Source: Ovis canadensis | Lineage: Eukaryota > Chordata > Mammalia > Artiodactyla > Bovidae | Direction: 5' to 3' | Assembly: GCF_042477335.2 (NCBI RefSeq) | Contig: NC_091247.1 | Span: 43,268,501 to 43,332,500 of the forward strand | Length of the DNA: 64,000 nucleotides | Part shown: piece after piece, positions 61,020 to 64,000 of the stretch | How the letters are laid out: each line of letters starts with the position of its first letter | How positions within the stretch are numbered: the stretch's first letter is position 1 | The notes under the pieces: generated by a model | The model's input: the letters and a program-made list of their open reading frames with translations, nothing else | What the model was told of the DNA's origin: nothing | Databases searched by the model: none | Made by a program: the position numbers and the translations under genes

Positions 61020-61683
61020 TTAAAAAAACCTAAGAGCATGGCATCCAGTCCCATCACTTCCTGGCAAATAGAAGGGGAAAATGTGGAAGCAGGGACAGAT
61101 TTTCTCTTCTTGGGCTCTAAAATCAGTGCAGATGGTGACTGTAGCCATGAAACTAGAAGACAACTGCTTTTTGGCAGGAAAGCTATGACAAACCTAGATG
61201 GCGTATAGAAAGGCAAAGACATCACTTTGCTGACGAAGGTCCACATAGTCAAGGCTACAGTCTTTCCAGCAGTCATGTATGGAATGTGAGAGCTGGACCA
61301 TAAAGAAGGCAGAGCACTGAGGAATTGATGCTTCTGAACTATGGTGCTGGAGAAGACTCTTGAGAGTCCCTTGGAGAGCAAGGAGATCAAACTAGTTAAT
61401 CCTAAAGGAAATCAACCCTGACTATTCACTGGAAGGACTGATGCTGAAGCTCCAATACTTTGGGCAGCTGATGCGAACAGCCGACTCACTGGAGAACACC
61501 ACGATGCTGGGAAAGACTGAAGGCTGAAGAACAGGGTGACAGAGGATGAGATGGCTGGATGGCTTCACTGATTCAATAGATATGAACCTGGGCCAACTCC
61601 AAGAGATGGGGAGGGGCAGGGAGGCCTGGTGTGCTGCAGTCCTTGGGGCTGCAAAGAGTCAGACATGACTGGGTGACTGAACA
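61020..61683 (+). repeat. BovB (RTE) LINE 3' part
   Basis: The fragment of about 660 bp encodes recognisable pieces of the BovB ORF2 C-terminus in shifting frames: CAGCAGTCATGTATGGAATG (VMYG), GAGAGTCCCTTGGAGAGCAA, GATGAGATGGCTGGATGG, and the 3' tail CTGCAAAGAGTCAGACATGA. Stops and indels make it inactive. Confidence 0.88.
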
Positions 61684-62744
61684 CACAGCCACCTGTCCCT
61701 CTGGCCCAGCCGCACGGGACCAGGGGCCTGGCTGGGGCCCTCCCTGCGCCAGCGCTGCAGCAGCTGCCGTCACCACAGCCCAGCAGCAGGCAAGCGGCTC
61801 CAGCCTGGCTCTGACTGCTCTACTTGAGGCTGTGGCTGAGCGCAGGGCTCCCACAGTGCCTGCTCTGCCGGAAAAGGAGAGGCAGTCGGGAAGCCACACC
61901 CTGGGCTGTAGAGCAGGTGGGCACTTCTCATTCCAAGGATGGCCAGGGCTACGGCACCAACTGTCCTCCCGCTGACCTGGGCTGCAATTAACGGGTAACC
62001 GAGGGAAGCCGTGGAAGTCCGGGGGGATGACAATGGCAGTGGTCACACGGCATACACGCATGTGACAACAACAGGGAAGTACACAGGCAGCAGCGAGGGG
62101 AGAACCAGGGTGAGCCCTCGGGGAGAGGGAAGGAACGACCTGGGAGCTGGATCTGAGAACAGAGCCACTGCAACAGGAGCTTCAGGGACCACAGAGGGGG
62201 ACCCTGAGCATGAGTGCACAGGTGAGGGCTCTGCTGGGAGCCAGGGCTGGAGGAGGCTGGGATAAGGCGGGCAGGAGACCTCCAGGAGGACTGAACGGGG
62301 AGGCAAGGGAGCGCAAGCGCCCAGGATCTGGGCAGCTGCCTGGAATGCACTGCCAACCTCAAAGCTAAAACCTGGCCAGAAACAGCCTCGTTTCCTCAGA
62401 GACAAGAAGGCACTGATGGCAACAGGAGGTGCTGGGGCAGCAGGGAGGCCTGAGCAGGTGGAGGCGGCCACGGAGGGGGCTCATCCTGCTCGGCCCTCAC
62501 ACCGGAAACACCACTGGTGGGGACAGCGCGCCCGGTAAACAAGAGTGTCCTGCCCGGCCTGGCCGACTGGCAAGGCTCCAGTCAGCAGCAAGCCAAGAGC
62601 AGAACACAGGTCATGTGCACACTTACCACCTTCTCCTGGCCATGGCGTGCACAGGGACTCATCAGAAGAACGACTGCCTTGAACCGGCTACATGTGGTTC
62701 AGACATAGAATACGCTGCACATGCAAGTCTCCCTCCCCTCCCCC

Positions 62745-62815
62745 CAGAGGACACAGGGCTCGTGCACAGCGCCTGCGCACAGGGGCGGGGCGGGGGCGCC
62801 GCGAGGAGACTCAGC
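62745..62815. promoter_or_regulatory. GC-box and NRF1-like cluster (candidate)
   Basis: GCGCCTGCGCA (about 62769-62779) fits the NRF1 core, and GGGGCGGGGCGGGGGC next to it holds overlapping Sp1 boxes. The dense CpG stretch is short and has no visible 5' splice site paired to it, so a CEP68 promoter role is only a possibility. Confidence 0.25.
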
Positions 62816-63256
62816 TAGTGAAGCAAGGCACCTTACAAGGAGCAAAGGAGTCCCAACAGAGGAAGACGAAGCCGCCAATTTTTCATATAAATCAAGCAAA
62901 AATATCTACCACTAGATACTCCCACAAAAAAACAGGTGGGTCTAATTAATGCTGTGTGCGTTTCTCATCTCTTGATGTATACGTAGACAAACACAAAAAT
63001 TTATTTCATCTTCCCCCACTGCCCCCTTTAACACGGAAGTAGTTAACCACACAGGACGCGCTGTTCAGAATCTTGCGTCTTTTTTCAAATGAAATACCTG
63101 GGAGGTCTTTCCTTAGCAGTGCACGGCGAGCGCCTCCTGTTTTCTGCCCCCACCCAGCACTGTACTCCACTGTAAGGATGCATGCTAGCTTATTCCACCT
63201 ACTGGTGGATATTTCTGTGATTTCCAACCTTTTGCTACTAATGCTGAGATGAACAA

Positions 63257-63292
63257 GCACGCACACACACACGCGCGCACACACACACACCA
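63257..63292 (+). repeat. (CA)n/(CG)n microsatellite
   Basis: The stretch is a CACACACACACGCGCGCACA-type dinucleotide run. Confidence 0.9.
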
Positions 63293-64000
63293 CTGCACAT
63301 GTACTAGCACACCCACAGTATCAACAGTCAGAGGAAACTGCTGAGGTGAAGGGGACTCACGGGTACTTTGGGCATCTGGTACACTCCCACCTGTGGCCTG
63401 AGAGCATGCTAGTTTCCCACAGGAGGTGGGTCTTCTTATCCTAATTTCAGAGCTGGGAAACCTTTCAGAGTCAAATCCAGGCCTGAGTGACTCCAGAACC
63501 CAAGCTCTTTATGAACCAACTGGGGAACAAGCACACACAAAGCAGAAGAGGGTTAGAGAGACTAGTGAGGGACCAAGTCCCACAGGGAAAGACCTTCACG
63601 GAGCCACGTCCTCACCTAGTGGCTACTTAAGAAACGGCACATGAAGACAACGACCAGCAAACTGTTTTCACAATTATAGGAACAAGCTGAGCCCACCAGC
63701 TGGAAAAATTAGGGTGAAGGCTGAACCTAATCAGAGGCCCCACGTTCTTGCTCCATTTCTAGACATTCTCTCAATGGCCAGAGTCAGGCCATGATGGGTG
63801 GCTAACCCATATTTACTCTCCTGGTCCCCCTACACTAAAGCATGTGGTCTTAATGACAGGGGACTGGAATAAGATGATGCTGGGACAATAGAGGGGTACA
63901 AAGAAATGATCTGTCTTTTTCTAACAATGTGTTTTTTATCTGTCTTGCCTGGATTTCACTATTCAAAAAGAAGGTATCTCTTCATCCTGGGGATGAGTGG

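Larger units (their letters stand above)
60398..64000 (-). other. CEP68: Upstream part of CEP68 (intron 1, incomplete)
   Basis: The acceptor of the first coding exon implies at least one non-coding exon further upstream on the - strand. Besides a Bov-tA and a BovB fragment, the stretch 61690-63250 is GC-rich unique DNA with no exon I can establish. Confidence 0.5.

Noticed and set aside
61573..62061. 162-codon open frame on the - strand
   Set aside because: Part of it is the BovB tail read backwards and the rest is GC-rich CEP68 intron or upstream DNA. There is no splice or motif support.

Overview
The window is nuclear DNA from a bovid ruminant, most likely cattle or a close relative. The evidence is the dense set of ruminant-only repeats (tRNA-Glu/Bov-A type SINEs, dimeric Bov-A2, BovB/RTE LINE 3' ends, ruminant L1 3' ends, CHR-type SINEs) on top of older mammalian repeats (MIR, L2, L1M, MER5A, mariner), together with two spliced vertebrate genes. 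It contains no operon, phage, CRISPR array or other prokaryotic system.

Bases 1 to about 14,480 are intergenic and packed with repeats, including nested insertions and a dead mariner element. From about 14,480 to 15,560 lies a CpG island that is the promoter and first exon of RAB1A. RAB1A runs on the + strand as six coding exons (15220-43211) that join exactly in frame into a 205-residue Rab GTPase ending in Gly-Gly-Gly-Cys-Cys; intron 1 is about 15.3 kb. A first poly(A) signal follows at 43802, with further candidates near 44.75 kb.

From about 44.4 to 64 kb the second gene, CEP68, runs on the - strand and converges on RAB1A. Five coding exons are resolved: 60356-60003 (start codon), 58413-56914 (one 1,500-nt exon), 55525-55403, 52737-52641 and 48989-48739. 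The 5' non-coding exon and promoter were not found and probably lie beyond 64,000. The stretch from 48.7 down to about 44.7 kb probably includes the CEP68 3' UTR. Base composition changes from AT-rich in RAB1A to GC-rich from about 48 kb on.

The two genes do unrelated housekeeping jobs: RAB1A in ER-to-Golgi vesicle traffic, and CEP68 in centrosome cohesion and pericentriolar matrix. Their tail-to-tail arrangement agrees with what I recall of the human 2p14 locus. I found no convincing undescribed system. The points most worth a second look are the CEP68 C-terminus, which runs past the human stop as I remember it and contains a good splice donor; the tail-to-tail poly(A) signals on both strands; the factor-site cluster in the RAB1A promoter; a SINE-tail minisatellite; several repeat insertions with exact target-site duplications; and a 75-bp segment present twice, near 51.8 and 60.6 kb.
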